Assembly (NCBI GenBank): GCA_031549725.1
Contig: JAVBPH010000022.1
Location: forward strand, 1 to 64,000
Source of the DNA: UBA937 sp031549725
GTDB taxonomy: Bacteria; Spirochaetota; Spirochaetia; Treponematales; Breznakiellaceae
Reading direction: 5' to 3'
DNA: 64,000 nt
Shown: positions 7,875-16,798 of the stretch, piece after piece
Layout of the letters: every line of letters starts with the position of its first letter
Numbering within the stretch: the stretch's first letter is position 1
Position numbers and translations under genes: made by a program
Notes under the pieces: model-generated
The model's database searches: none
What the model saw: the letters and a program-made list of their open reading frames with translations, nothing else
Told to the model about the DNA's origin: nothing

Positions 7875-8942
7875 TTAATACTCCTGTGCCTTTAATTCGC
7901 CGCGCATAACCTGGAGCCCCGCGTCCCTGAGTGCTTCCAGTTCATATTCACCGGGATATGCCGATATCGGCGCAATCCAGGACACCCGGTCCCTGATATC
8001 ACTGATCAGCTGCTTCCACCGGGCAATTCCGCCGGTGAGCAGAATCCCGTCAATCTGCCCTGAAGTAACCGTAGCCAAAGCTCCGATACACTTTGAAATA
8101 TTGTAGACAAATGCTTCATAGGCCATCACCGCCTCACCGTTTCCGGCATTGACCCGTTTTTCCACTTCCTGCAAATCCCTGGTTCCAATAAGGCTGACAA
8201 AACCGCCCTGCCCGGCGATAAGTTTTTTTATTTCATCCTTAGTGTATTCGCCGGAAAAACATTTTTCCATTAAAAGCATGGCCGGTACCGAGCCGGACCT
8301 TTCCGGAGAAAAGGGTCCCTCCCCGTCCAGTCCGTTGGAACCGTCCACCACCCGGCCCTGGTTATGGAGCCCCATGGAAATTCCGCCCCCCAGGTGAACC
8401 ACAATCAGGTTCAGGTCCTCATAGGGAACCCCCAAAATTTTGGCATGGATATGGGCCACCGCATTCTGATTCAGAAAATGATACACCGGCCTCCGTTTTA
8501 TATCCCTGATCCCGGTAACCCGGGCCACTTCGTTCAGCTCATCCACCGTAACGGGATCAGCAATATAAGCCGGAATATGCAATTTTTCCGAAAGCTCCCG
8601 GGCAATGAGGATCCCCAGGTTCGATGCATGGCGGCCGTACTTGCCGGAATAGACATCCTGGCACATGGCATTATTAATCTTATAAGCCCCCCTGGAAAGG
8701 GGCCTCAGCAAACCTCCCCGGGACATGATACAGTCAATTGAAACCGTATCAATCTCTTTTTCATCCAGTAAATCCATGATAGCCCTGCTCCGGAAAGCCA
8801 GGTTATCATCCACCGAAAATTGGGCCGCAATTTCGGCATCCGTGTGGGTGATGGTGACGGAAAAGTTCTTTTTCTCATCATCCCAAATCCCTAATTTTGT
8901 TGAAGTTGAACCAGGATCAATCACTAAAATTCTATAAGGCAT
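7875..8942 (-). CDS. buk: Butyrate kinase (branched-chain fatty acid kinase)
   Basis: Transfers phosphate from acyl phosphate to ADP, yielding ATP and a short-chain acid. The 355-aa protein has the acetokinase fold motifs: N-terminal IDPGSTSTKLGI, VVHLGGGISMGLHNQGRVVDGSNGL and the C-terminal LTGGIARWKQLI adenosine motif. First gene of the buk-ptb operon. No clear ribosome-binding site precedes the ATG. A 9-bp inverted repeat at 8991-9027 lies in the probable leader. Membership in the butyrate kinase group, not acetate kinase, is clear from length and motifs. Confidence 0.95.
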   Translation of the reverse strand: MPYRILVIDPGSTSTKLGIWDDEKKNFSVTITHTDAEIAAQFSVDDNLAFRSRAIMDLLDEKEIDTVSIDCIMSRGGLLRPLSRGAYKINNAMCQDVYSGKYGRHASNLGILIARELSEKLHIPAYIADPVTVDELNEVARVTGIRDIKRRPVYHFLNQNAVAHIHAKILGVPYEDLNLIVVHLGGGISMGLHNQGRVVDGSNGLDGEGPFSPERSGSVPAMLLMEKCFSGEYTKDEIKKLIAGQGGFVSLIGTRDLQEVEKRVNAGNGEAVMAYEAFVYNISKCIGALATVTSGQIDGILLTGGIARWKQLISDIRDRVSWIAPISAYPGEYELEALRDAGLQVMRGELKAQEY

Positions 8943-8990
8943 ATATTAAAGGTAATAGAAATAGGTAAAAACAGCAAGAATTGTTCCATA

Positions 8991-9027
8991 AATCCGATTC
9001 CCCCAGGAATAATCAGGTAATCGGATT
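8991..9027 (-). promoter_or_regulatory. Inverted repeat in the buk-ptb upstream region
   Basis: AATCCGATT (8991-8999) and AATCGGATT (9019-9027) form a 9-bp perfect stem about 50 bp upstream of the buk start. It could be an operator or a leader hairpin. A second 9-bp pair, AATCCAGAC (9086-9094) / GTCTGGATT (9109-9117), lies further into the divergent region. No regulator is recognised. Confidence 0.4.
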
Positions 9028-9177
9028 ATTTGATAAAAATTTATTTTATAAACCTGTAATTTCAATTAACCGGCAGTTTTTAAGTAATCCAGACAGAGTA
9101 CAAAAAAAGTCTGGATTAAACACAAAAAGTGTAATAATATGTTAAAATAGATAAGATATTTTCTGAAAGAGGCGCGT

Positions 9178-9654
9178 ATGAAACGATTTTCTATACTAAT
9201 CCTGCTGTGTGTATGCGGATTATGTACCCTCCAGGCCCAATCCCTGAAAGGAAAAACAGTATATGCCACTGTAAAGGAAGGCAAACTAAAATCCTCTACC
9301 TGGTTTTTTGCAGGAGCCACAGGGACATTCCTTTACGGTGATGAGTTTACAGTCCTGGAACATAAAGGATCCTGGGTACAGGTCAAGGGAGTGAAAAAAA
9401 ATATCACCGGCTGGACTCCTGAATCAAGCGTAACCACAAAACAAGTCGTCGTTGCCGGCAGCGGTACATCCGCATCTGCCAGCGAACTGGCTCTGGCAGG
9501 AAAGGCCTGGAATAGTGAGGTAGAAAAAGCTTATGTGGATGCGAACAAACTGGATTACACTATAGTTAATTCCATGGAAACAATAACAGTTTCTGATGCG
9601 CAGATTTTTAAATTCATGCAGGATGGACGTCTTAATACGGGAGAAGCAGAATGA
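9178..9654 (+). CDS. Exported SH3-like domain protein
   Basis: A 158-aa protein with a signal peptide (MKRFSILILLCVCGLC, cleavage near LQAQ) followed by one bacterial SH3-like module: KGKTVYATVKEGKLKSS, then TGTFLYGDEFTVLEHKGSWVQVK and GWTPESSV. Such modules often bind cell wall or proteins. GAGG precedes the ATG. The stop overlaps the start of the M48 lipoprotein gene by ATGA, so the two are translationally coupled and probably act together in the envelope, for instance as partner or targeting subunit of the protease (inference). Confidence 0.8.
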   Translation: MKRFSILILLCVCGLCTLQAQSLKGKTVYATVKEGKLKSSTWFFAGATGTFLYGDEFTVLEHKGSWVQVKGVKKNITGWTPESSVTTKQVVVAGSGTSASASELALAGKAWNSEVEKAYVDANKLDYTIVNSMETITVSDAQIFKFMQDGRLNTGEAE

Positions 9655-10541
9655 AATTTCATAAACATTTGATTTATTTTGTTATTCTGCTTTTCGCAGT
9701 GCTTATTTCTTCTTGTGAATCCATTGCCAAAGCAAGTGAAGCCCAAGAGGCGGCTAAAGAGGAATTTACCCCCGAAGGTGAATATTACATTGGCCGGGCA
9801 GTAGCTGCCAACATCACAACAACGTATAAGCCTTATACCAGTAATGTGAATTTGACCAATTACCTTAACCAGATCTGCAAGGCTATTACAGTATGTTCTT
9901 CAAAGCCAGACCTGTACAATGGATACCATCTGATGATTCTGGATACCGAAGAAGTCAATGCCTTTGCCACTTCCGGGGGGCATGTATTCATAACCAAGGG
10001 CCTGCTCCGTTCCGCTAATTCCGAAGATGCCCTTGCCGGTATTATTGCCCATGAGATTGCCCATATCCAGCTGCAGCACAATATTCTGGCAATTCAGAAA
10101 AGCAGAAAAACCAGTGCTAATGTAGCAACGGGAATAGCCGCAGCCAATGTACTTTCCACAGTTATAGGCGTTGCTTCAAATAATGAATCGGTTCAAAATG
10201 CAACCCAAGCTTTTTCAGCCTCGGTTAATGATTTCAGCGATTCCATAAATGACGCGATTGGAGAGCTGGTCAATAAGGGATATTCCCGGGACCAGGAATT
10301 TCAAGCGGATGACCTGGCTTTGGAACTCATGGCTGCCGCAGGATATGAACCTTCTTCCTTCATTGAAATGCTGAGAAACTTAAAAACCAGCCAGGGAAAA
10401 GTTTCCGGAGGATTTAATAATACCCACCCAACCCCGGATGCCAGGATAAAGAATGCTGAAACATCACTCAGTAAATATTCAGTCCTTGATACCAGGGGTT
10501 ACCGGACAAACCGGTTCCAGACTTACATGACAAAAATATAA
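9651..10541 (+). CDS. M48-family metalloprotease, lipoprotein
   Basis: Zinc endopeptidase predicted to be anchored to a membrane by a lipid: the signal sequence ends in LISSC with lipidated Cys22. The catalytic motif HEIAH is at residues 134-138, and the third ligand Glu lies in DQEFQADDLALELM. The 296-aa protein resembles BepA/LoiP-type periplasmic proteases that monitor outer-membrane proteins, without C-terminal TPRs. Coupled to the SH3 protein upstream and followed by a strong terminator. The exact substrate is not known. Confidence 0.9.
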   Translation: MKFHKHLIYFVILLFAVLISSCESIAKASEAQEAAKEEFTPEGEYYIGRAVAANITTTYKPYTSNVNLTNYLNQICKAITVCSSKPDLYNGYHLMILDTEEVNAFATSGGHVFITKGLLRSANSEDALAGIIAHEIAHIQLQHNILAIQKSRKTSANVATGIAAANVLSTVIGVASNNESVQNATQAFSASVNDFSDSINDAIGELVNKGYSRDQEFQADDLALELMAAAGYEPSSFIEMLRNLKTSQGKVSGGFNNTHPTPDARIKNAETSLSKYSVLDTRGYRTNRFQTYMTKI

Positions 10542-10544
10542 CTG

Positions 10545-10573
10545 CAAGGGTGTCCTTCGGGACACCTTTTTTG
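10545..10573 (+). terminator. Rho-independent terminator with UUCG loop
   Basis: GGTGTCC (10549-10555), loop TTCG, GGACACC (10560-10566), then a run of T. It directly follows the M48 protease gene. Confidence 0.95.
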
Positions 10574-10642
10574 TTTTCATAGAATTGTTAAAAAACCACC
10601 GGATTTTTAGTGATTCTCCATAATTAAAGAAAGGAAGATGAA

Positions 10643-12808
10643 ATGATCAAGAAGAGCTTCAAAAAAGTAAAAAAACATATTGCCGCCCTCATCATTGGGT
10701 TATCTGTTTTTGCAATATGCCTTCTGGCATATCAGGTGAGCCTTTTAGATTATCTTGAATACCGGTCCTACGATTTCCGGGTTCTCCTGCTGGCAGAAAG
10801 CACCAGGCCCTCCGATGACATCATTGTGGTATTGCTCGATCAGGACAGTATCGATTGGGGACAACGGCAAAGACACTGGTCATGGCCCTGGCCCAGAAAA
10901 GCCTTTGGCGAATTTGTGGAATACATGAATAAGTCCGGGGCGGCTTCGGTAATATTTGACGTTATTTTTTCTGAACCTTCAGTTTATGGTACCGAAGACG
11001 ATTCATATTTTATCCGGGCATGTGGTGATTACGGGCATGTGGTACAAACAGTCTTTTTCAGTACCCAGTCGGGAATTGTGAATTCCTGGCCCAGGGGAAT
11101 CACATCTCCTGTTTTTAAACTCACCAACTTTGAATCCATCCAAAAATATTTTAACCTTGCTGAGGATGATCCGGATAAACGGGTGGGAGCTCAATTTCCT
11201 GTTCCCCGTCTTGCGGTCAGCGCAAAAGTCATAGGCAACGTTACCGGCAAACCCGATTCGGATGGATACTTCAGGCGATTACCCCTCTTTATTAATTTTG
11301 ACGGCAAAGCAGTTCCCGGACTTTCGGCCGCAGGACTTATAGCCTCCGATTGGGACACAGATATTAGTTATAGCTCCAATAAAAGTAATATAACCTGGGG
11401 CAATTATACTATTCCGGTGGATAAGGAAGGCAGAGCCCTTCTCCGGTTCCGAGGGAATCTGAACAGGTATATCCCTTACAGTGCGGCGGATATCCTTAGA
11501 AGTGCAGAAGACCTGGCTACAGGTAAAACACCCCTATTATCACCAGAAAATTTTGAAGGCAAACATGTCTTTTTCGGACTCTATGCTCCTGGACTGTTTG
11601 ATATATGTACCACCCCTATCTCTTCGGTATATCCGGGAATGGGAATGCATATCACCATGATGGATAATATTCTGCAGCAGGATTTCATCCGTCAATCACC
11701 AGGATGGTTTTCCATTCTGGTGATCCTGGCGGTTACCGGAATAACCTGTCTGATTACATTATATTCCAAGCGTATCTACCATGGGATCATTGGCCTCGCA
11801 GCGGTTTTCCTGGTAATTATCGGCGGAACCATCGGGGCATACGCGATTGGATACTGGGTTCCCATGGTAGCTCCGTTGGTTGCTACAATACTTTGTTTCC
11901 TTTCCGGTACTCTTTACAATTACGCCACCGAAGGAAGCCAGCGTAAGTTTATCAAGAACGCCTTTGGTCAGTATCTCAGCCCGGTGCTGATCGAAAAACT
12001 TATTGCCAACCCGGAGCTTCTGACACTTGGCGGGGAACGCCGGGAGCTGAGTATTTTCTTTTCGGATATCCAGGGGTTCACCTCCATTTCCGAAAAAATG
12101 GAGCCAACCCATCTGACGGAACTCATCAATAAGTATCTTTCGTTTATGACGGACATTATCCAGGATTCCGGCGGGTACGTGGATAAATATATCGGTGATG
12201 CTATTGTGGCTTTCTGGAACGCCCCCCTGGACCAGGAGGATCATGCGGCCCAGGCTATAAAATCTGCCCTGGAATGCCAGAAACAGCTGGCGGAACAGCA
12301 AGAGACCTTCCAGAGGGAATACGGTTTTTCCCTGATCACCCGGATAGGCCTTAACACCGGATATGCAATAGTGGGAAACATGGGTTCGGAAAAACGGTTC
12401 AACTATACCATGCTGGGTGATTCGGTAAACCTGGGCGCCCGGCTGGAAGGGCTTAACAAGCAGTTTGGAACCTATACCATGTGTGCCAAGAGCTGTTTCG
12501 ATAAGGCAAACCTGCATGGAGCGTTTTACGGGCGTACCCTGGCCAAGGTTGCGGTGGTCGGCAAGAATGAAGCGGTCCCGGTGATTGAACCGATGTTTAA
12601 GGAAGTGTTCGACAGCAAAATAGATGTACTCAGTAAATTCGATACCGCCAGGGATCTTTTTTATGAAGCGAAATTCTCCGAAGCCCTTAAAATATTTGAA
12701 ACCATACAGGATGTGGATCCTCCGGCAAAATACTATGCGGATCAATGCAGATATTTCCTGGAGAATGTTTCGGAATGGAAGGGTTACTGGAAAGCCGCAA
12801 GCAAGTAA
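10643..12808 (+). CDS. CHASE2-domain class III adenylate/guanylate cyclase
   Basis: Membrane receptor that makes a cyclic nucleotide. Order of parts in 721 aa: N-terminal membrane anchor (residues about 15-35), extracytoplasmic CHASE2 sensor (YDFRVLL, DDIIVVLLDQDSI, about 45-330), three membrane helices (about 340-430), and a class III cyclase domain (about 460-640). The metal-binding aspartates are present in FFSDIQGF and YIGDAIVAFW, and the transition-state pair in NLGARLEG. The ATG at 10643 follows AAAGGAAG. CHASE2 ligands are generally unknown. AC versus GC activity cannot be decided by eye, although MLGDSVN is the form seen in adenylate cyclases. Confidence 0.93.
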   Translation: MIKKSFKKVKKHIAALIIGLSVFAICLLAYQVSLLDYLEYRSYDFRVLLLAESTRPSDDIIVVLLDQDSIDWGQRQRHWSWPWPRKAFGEFVEYMNKSGAASVIFDVIFSEPSVYGTEDDSYFIRACGDYGHVVQTVFFSTQSGIVNSWPRGITSPVFKLTNFESIQKYFNLAEDDPDKRVGAQFPVPRLAVSAKVIGNVTGKPDSDGYFRRLPLFINFDGKAVPGLSAAGLIASDWDTDISYSSNKSNITWGNYTIPVDKEGRALLRFRGNLNRYIPYSAADILRSAEDLATGKTPLLSPENFEGKHVFFGLYAPGLFDICTTPISSVYPGMGMHITMMDNILQQDFIRQSPGWFSILVILAVTGITCLITLYSKRIYHGIIGLAAVFLVIIGGTIGAYAIGYWVPMVAPLVATILCFLSGTLYNYATEGSQRKFIKNAFGQYLSPVLIEKLIANPELLTLGGERRELSIFFSDIQGFTSISEKMEPTHLTELINKYLSFMTDIIQDSGGYVDKYIGDAIVAFWNAPLDQEDHAAQAIKSALECQKQLAEQQETFQREYGFSLITRIGLNTGYAIVGNMGSEKRFNYTMLGDSVNLGARLEGLNKQFGTYTMCAKSCFDKANLHGAFYGRTLAKVAVVGKNEAVPVIEPMFKEVFDSKIDVLSKFDTARDLFYEAKFSEALKIFETIQDVDPPAKYYADQCRYFLENVSEWKGYWKAASK

Positions 12809-12823
12809 TAACCATCAATAATA

Positions 12824-12857
12824 GGGAACTTCTAAAAATTGCATTTTGGAAGTTCCC
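12824..12857. repeat. Short hairpin repeat, family A copy 1
   Basis: GGGAACTTC ... GAAGTTCCC with an A/T-rich interior. Family consensus is GGGCACCTCTAAAAA-CTTCAG-TTTTTAGAGGTGCCC. Located 16 bp after the cyclase gene, where it could also act as a terminator-like structure. Confidence 0.8.
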
Positions 12858-12862
12858 CTGAA

Positions 12863-13073
12863 CAGAACCAGCATGCATGAATTGCCATTAATCGAAATGA
12901 ACAACCGGAAAACCAAAAACCCCGTGGTAAGCAGCGAATATGTTGGTTCTCTAAGGCAAGGATGATATACGGTTTTCTTACACGCAAAACAATTTCCTTG
13001 TTGCATTAAAGAATCGCCCGTAAGCCCGAAAGCGATCAATGGGTATTAATCCTGCCTGCGAATAAAATTCCGG
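12863..13073 (+). repeat. Long structured repeat, family C copy 1
   Basis: About 200 bp sharing, in order, CAGAACCA, AAGCAGCGAATATGTTGGTTCT, AAGGCAAGGAT, CAAAACAATTTC, AAAGAATCGCCCG and CCTGCCTGCGAATAA with the copy at 23.9 kb. It contains no plausible gene. Located between the cyclase and rlmE. Confidence 0.7.
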
Positions 13074-13103
13074 TCTACCAGATTTATCCGGTCAATAATC
13101 TTT

Positions 13104-13730
13104 CTATTTTTTTCCAATCCCGATGTAGTACGTTTCAAACGATTCGGACCGGCAGGCTTCGGGTTTAAAACTTTTTCCGGTATTAAAAAGTTCCCGGATT
13201 CGTTTTAATACAGATGCGGTATCCCCGCCCTGAAATACCTTGACCACCAGGCTGCCGCCCTTTGCCAACCCAAGTTCTGCATAAAGAAGAACCTCTTCCA
13301 CCAGAGAAAGGGACCGCAGGGTATCCACCGAACGGTTCCCGGTGGTTGCCGGGGCCGCATCACTGATAACCAGATTATACGGTCCCTTTTCCAAAAGCCT
13401 TTCCCGGACATCCGGCAGGGTAATATCCCCCTGGATAAAGAAAAAATTCTCCCGGTCAAAAAGGCCCTTATCGTACTGCCGGGAAAGTACGGACAGATCC
13501 GCCGCTGTCAAAAAACGATTGGCCATACCGGAAAACTTTCTCAGCACGTAAAGACTCCAACTGCCCGGGGCAGCGCCCAGGTCCAATACCTTAAATGTCC
13601 TGCCGGGAGCTAAATTAATAAGCAGGAACTTTTCATCCATTTCTTTAAGCTTGTATACCGACCTGGCGGGATATCCTTCTTTCTGTGCTTTCAGCGACCA
13701 ATGATCCGGCTTTCCATAATTGTTTGCCAT
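13104..13730 (-). CDS. rlmE: 23S rRNA (uridine-2'-O) methyltransferase RlmE (FtsJ)
   Basis: SAM-dependent 2'-O-methylation of U2552 in the A-loop of 23S rRNA. The 208-aa protein shows RSVYKLKEMDEK (catalytic Lys), the SAM motif VLDLGAAPGSWS, VISDAAPATTGN (catalytic Asp) and SLVVKVFQGGD (catalytic Lys), which together make the K-D-K-E set. Normal length. It is divergent from the polyprenyl synthase gene. Confidence 0.95.
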   Translation of the reverse strand: MANNYGKPDHWSLKAQKEGYPARSVYKLKEMDEKFLLINLAPGRTFKVLDLGAAPGSWSLYVLRKFSGMANRFLTAADLSVLSRQYDKGLFDRENFFFIQGDITLPDVRERLLEKGPYNLVISDAAPATTGNRSVDTLRSLSLVEEVLLYAELGLAKGGSLVVKVFQGGDTASVLKRIRELFNTGKSFKPEACRSESFETYYIGIGKK

Positions 13731-13836
13731 GAAATTACCTTGTATACCCCCAGCTTTATTACCGGGTTTGAAAGAATATTCTGTAAATTACAATATAGGG
13801 CTTCCCTTCAATGGGGCCCTTCATTACAATACGTAT

Positions 13837-14907
13837 ATGAATCAACAGTATATACAACGTTTACATAAAATAGAAGCCGTTATGCAGAACCATTTGCCGG
13901 AAAAAACAGATAAAAACTGGATGGAATTATCCTTCAATAATTTTTCCAACACAGTACCGCTTCATTTAGCGGAAACCCTCACAAAACCGGGCTGGGATCT
14001 TTTATCCCGGGGAGGAAAAAGGTGGCGGCCGCTGCTGATGACATTGGTCTGTGAATTCCTTGGCGGCGAAGATGATGCAATCCCCCTGACCCCTTTGGTT
14101 GAGTTTCCCCATAATGCAAGCCTGATCCACGATGATATCGAAGATAATTCGGATGAACGCCGGGGGAAACCGGCGGTACATCTTTTATACGGAACGGATA
14201 CCGCAATAAATGCGGGATGTTTTTTATATTTCCTTCCGCTCCGCTGCATTGATGTATGGAATGCTTCCCCCGAAAGAAAAACCATGGTGTATCAAATTTG
14301 GTCGGAATATCTGCGGAGACTCCATTTAGGCCAGGCCATGGATATTGCCTGGCACAGGGATTTCCTTTCCATGCCTTCTATAAACGAATACCTTCAGATG
14401 TGCAAACTTAAAACCGGGGTACTTGCCAGAATGTCCGCGGTCTGCGGGGTAAGTATTGCAGGAAACAGAATCCGTTTCCCCGATGATGCTGAACCGGACA
14501 TTTCGGATTATCTGGGAGAAGCCGCTGAAAAGCTTGGAGTGGGATTTCAAATTCTGGACGATGTAAAAAACCTGACCACGGGTAACCCCGGAAAAAAACG
14601 GGGCGACGATATTGTAGAAGGGAAAAAAAGCCTTCCGGTTTTACTCTATCTTCACGAAAACCCTGCCCAGAGGGATATGGTATACCGGTGCTTCAGCGCT
14701 GCCAGGGAAAAGGGCGTAACCACACCGGAGGTGGAAGAACTTATTTCACACCTGGAAAAGTCGGACTGCATAGTAAAAGCAAAATCAGAGGGACTTGCCC
14801 TTATTGGGGAAGGTGAAAAGTCCCTGCATCAGCCATACCTAAAACAGTTCTCCCGCAATGACGATGCTTTTTCACTTCTTACTGACTTTGTGGATTTACT
14901 CCGGTAG
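13837..14907 (+). CDS. Polyprenyl (E)-diphosphate synthase family protein
   Basis: Predicted trans-isoprenyl diphosphate synthase, condensing isopentenyl diphosphate onto an allylic primer for quinone, carotenoid or carrier lipids. The first aspartate-rich motif is HDDIEDNSDERRGKPAVH; the second reads QILDDVKN, where DDxxD is usual, followed by GKKRGDDIVEGKKSLPV. GGKRWRPLL marks the diphosphate-binding region. The open frame reaches back to 13720, overlapping divergent rlmE, so the ATG at 13837 (356 aa) is preferred; its ribosome-binding site is weak. Product chain length cannot be told from sequence. Confidence 0.85.
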   Translation: MNQQYIQRLHKIEAVMQNHLPEKTDKNWMELSFNNFSNTVPLHLAETLTKPGWDLLSRGGKRWRPLLMTLVCEFLGGEDDAIPLTPLVEFPHNASLIHDDIEDNSDERRGKPAVHLLYGTDTAINAGCFLYFLPLRCIDVWNASPERKTMVYQIWSEYLRRLHLGQAMDIAWHRDFLSMPSINEYLQMCKLKTGVLARMSAVCGVSIAGNRIRFPDDAEPDISDYLGEAAEKLGVGFQILDDVKNLTTGNPGKKRGDDIVEGKKSLPVLLYLHENPAQRDMVYRCFSAAREKGVTTPEVEELISHLEKSDCIVKAKSEGLALIGEGEKSLHQPYLKQFSRNDDAFSLLTDFVDLLR

Positions 14908-14929
14908 CATTTACCGCTTTGTATTGTCC

Positions 14930-15322
14930 CTAATCAAGGTAATAGTATATATACACTTCACCATCAATACTGGAGGTCTCGCTGGAACTAACCGGATAAC
15001 CGTCTACGTAAATTTCAATCTGAAGTTCACCGGCGTTGGACCCGCTGGTATTTTTTGCATACAGGTAAAGATAGTCACCGGTTTCTGCCCAGAAGTCATA
15101 AATAACAGGAGAGCTGATATTGACATTGCCGTAGGAAACCACATTACCGTAATATTCGTAATAACCGGCTACAGCGCCAAACGTAATATCTGCCCTATTA
15201 ATGCCGCCGCTGCCGGTTATTCTGAAATCTATTTCATAATCGTAATATGGATCAACCACACAACTTGTTGTTGATATAAATACGAAAATTAAAACAAAAA
15301 TGACCACCGCAAAACGCTTCAT
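14930..15322 (-). CDS. Small lipoprotein of unknown function
   Basis: A 130-aa exported protein: basic start, hydrophobic core and lipobox STTSC at about residues 17-21. The mature part is rich in Tyr, Gly and Ser and beta-like (YYDYEIDF, GAVAGYYEYYG, GEVYIYYYLD), suggesting a small beta-sandwich domain facing the periplasm or surface. GAGG precedes the ATG at a normal distance. It converges on the polyprenyl synthase gene. No family recognised. Confidence 0.75.
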   Translation of the reverse strand: MKRFAVVIFVLIFVFISTTSCVVDPYYDYEIDFRITGSGGINRADITFGAVAGYYEYYGNVVSYGNVNISSPVIYDFWAETGDYLYLYAKNTSGSNAGELQIEIYVDGYPVSSSETSSIDGEVYIYYYLD

Positions 15323-15414
15323 ATATACCTCTTTTTGTAATAGTTTTTACATTCGCCTTCACAATAAAATGTAATTGATTTTATTAAAAAATTCAAAAGA
15401 AATAATACAATTCC

Positions 15415-16638
15415 TTATTTATATACATTTTTATATGTATTCTTGATTTTCTTTCCATCCGCCTGTCGGTAGGGATTTTTTACGTTTTTAAGATAACTTT
15501 TATATGCCGCGGCGCTTTCATAGTAATTCTCAAGTCCCTTAAATGAAGAGGATTCATCACACCGGTACAATTCCAAAAGGGTAGGAAAAAAAGGCGATTC
15601 AATAACTTCCCTGGTTTTCATCAGGGGCAGCCTGGGTAATGCCGCGGGAAGCATATGGTTCCGGACAAGATAATACACCGAGTCAATGGTCTGCCCGGAA
15701 AACTCTAGTCTCTGCATAATTCCCCGGGCAGTTTTGGCTCCCAATTCCGCATGACCGTCAAAACGATGGTTTCCTGTACTTTCAGAAAGCGGTTTACCCG
15801 AATCGTGAAAAAGAAGTCCCAGTGATAAAATAAGGTCGGAATAATTTTTCCTGTACCGGAAAGTTTCAAGGGTATGCCTCCATACATTTCCCTCGGGATG
15901 GAATTCCTTCGAATGGTCCACATCATCCAAAAGAGCCAATTCAGGCCACAGTTCCTGGAGGACCCCGGACACCTTAAGCAATTCCAAGCCCAGGTCAGGA
16001 AAAGGAGACATAAGCAGCATACTCAGATAAACCCTCTGGGTTTCGGGGATTGGTTTTTGGCCGGCTGGAAGGCTTTGCAGAATACCCGCAATTTTCAGAA
16101 TATAATCCGTATAATCATCCCTGTCCCTATCAGAAAAATATCTATACCGGGAAAGAATAACCGCAGAGGTCAGCGCAGCATTATAAAAATTTGTATCCGT
16201 ATTAATACTTTCCCACCATGCCACAGGGGCATCATTATTCTCCGGATCAGCGGTTCCCGGCTTGTCCGTATAAGAAGACCGGTAAAACGATTTCAATTGG
16301 GGATAAACGTTCAAGGGATCATGGAAATATTTTGAAGACCAGTCCTGGTAAAAAGATAATACATCACAGATTACCTGCCCGGGCTCATCCGGATCAATAC
16401 AACGGAAGTAGTATATATGTTTTGTCTCTCCGGAATCCAGGGCTGCATCGGCAATGTCCGTACCGGGGAAACGGATATCCTCAAACAAACGGGCCAGGAC
16501 AGAAACATCCGCATTGGTTTCCAGCCATGTGAAAGGAAGCGGAAAAAGTGATACATAATTGTCCAGAGCACTGAAGGAAACAATCCTCAAATAATGTCCT
16601 TTGGCCTGTAAAGCTTCCCCAATCGTATGTAATGTCAT
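15415..16638 (-). CDS. CCA-transferase-like HD-domain protein with a degenerate nucleotidyltransferase head
   Basis: The C-terminal two thirds of this 407-aa protein resemble the HD-containing half of bacterial tRNA nucleotidyltransferase: WRHTLETF, GLLFHDSGKP (the HD pair) and FDGHAELGAKTAR, then VRNHMLP. The N-terminal part starts with IGEALQAKGH, as these enzymes do, but the GGxVRD substrate loop and the catalytic DxD are not visible. It may therefore be a phosphohydrolase that no longer adds CCA. The start has no strong ribosome-binding site. A frame-level N-terminal truncation is possible. Confidence 0.75.
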   Translation of the reverse strand: MTLHTIGEALQAKGHYLRIVSFSALDNYVSLFPLPFTWLETNADVSVLARLFEDIRFPGTDIADAALDSGETKHIYYFRCIDPDEPGQVICDVLSFYQDWSSKYFHDPLNVYPQLKSFYRSSYTDKPGTADPENNDAPVAWWESINTDTNFYNAALTSAVILSRYRYFSDRDRDDYTDYILKIAGILQSLPAGQKPIPETQRVYLSMLLMSPFPDLGLELLKVSGVLQELWPELALLDDVDHSKEFHPEGNVWRHTLETFRYRKNYSDLILSLGLLFHDSGKPLSESTGNHRFDGHAELGAKTARGIMQRLEFSGQTIDSVYYLVRNHMLPAALPRLPLMKTREVIESPFFPTLLELYRCDESSSFKGLENYYESAAAYKSYLKNVKNPYRQADGKKIKNTYKNVYK

Positions 16639-16798
16639 AATGTTAACTGTCCAGCTTGTTTTATTCGGAAGTCTGGCTTAATACCCCGAGGCAAGCCGCG
16701 GGGAAGTTCGTTCCGGGATACATAGTTATAAATGAATTATACCATTTTTCAGCGATCACCACAATGTAAAACCATTTTAAAACCAGGGATGTTACATT

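Noticed and set aside
11759..12745. 328-aa minus-strand open frame opposite the cyclase
   Set aside because: Antisense shadow of a well-supported class III cyclase domain.
12863..13073. Integron attC-type sites for the family-C repeats
   Set aside because: The end motifs do not fit the RYYYAAC / GTTRRRY core sites, there are no cassette genes between copies, and orientation is mixed.
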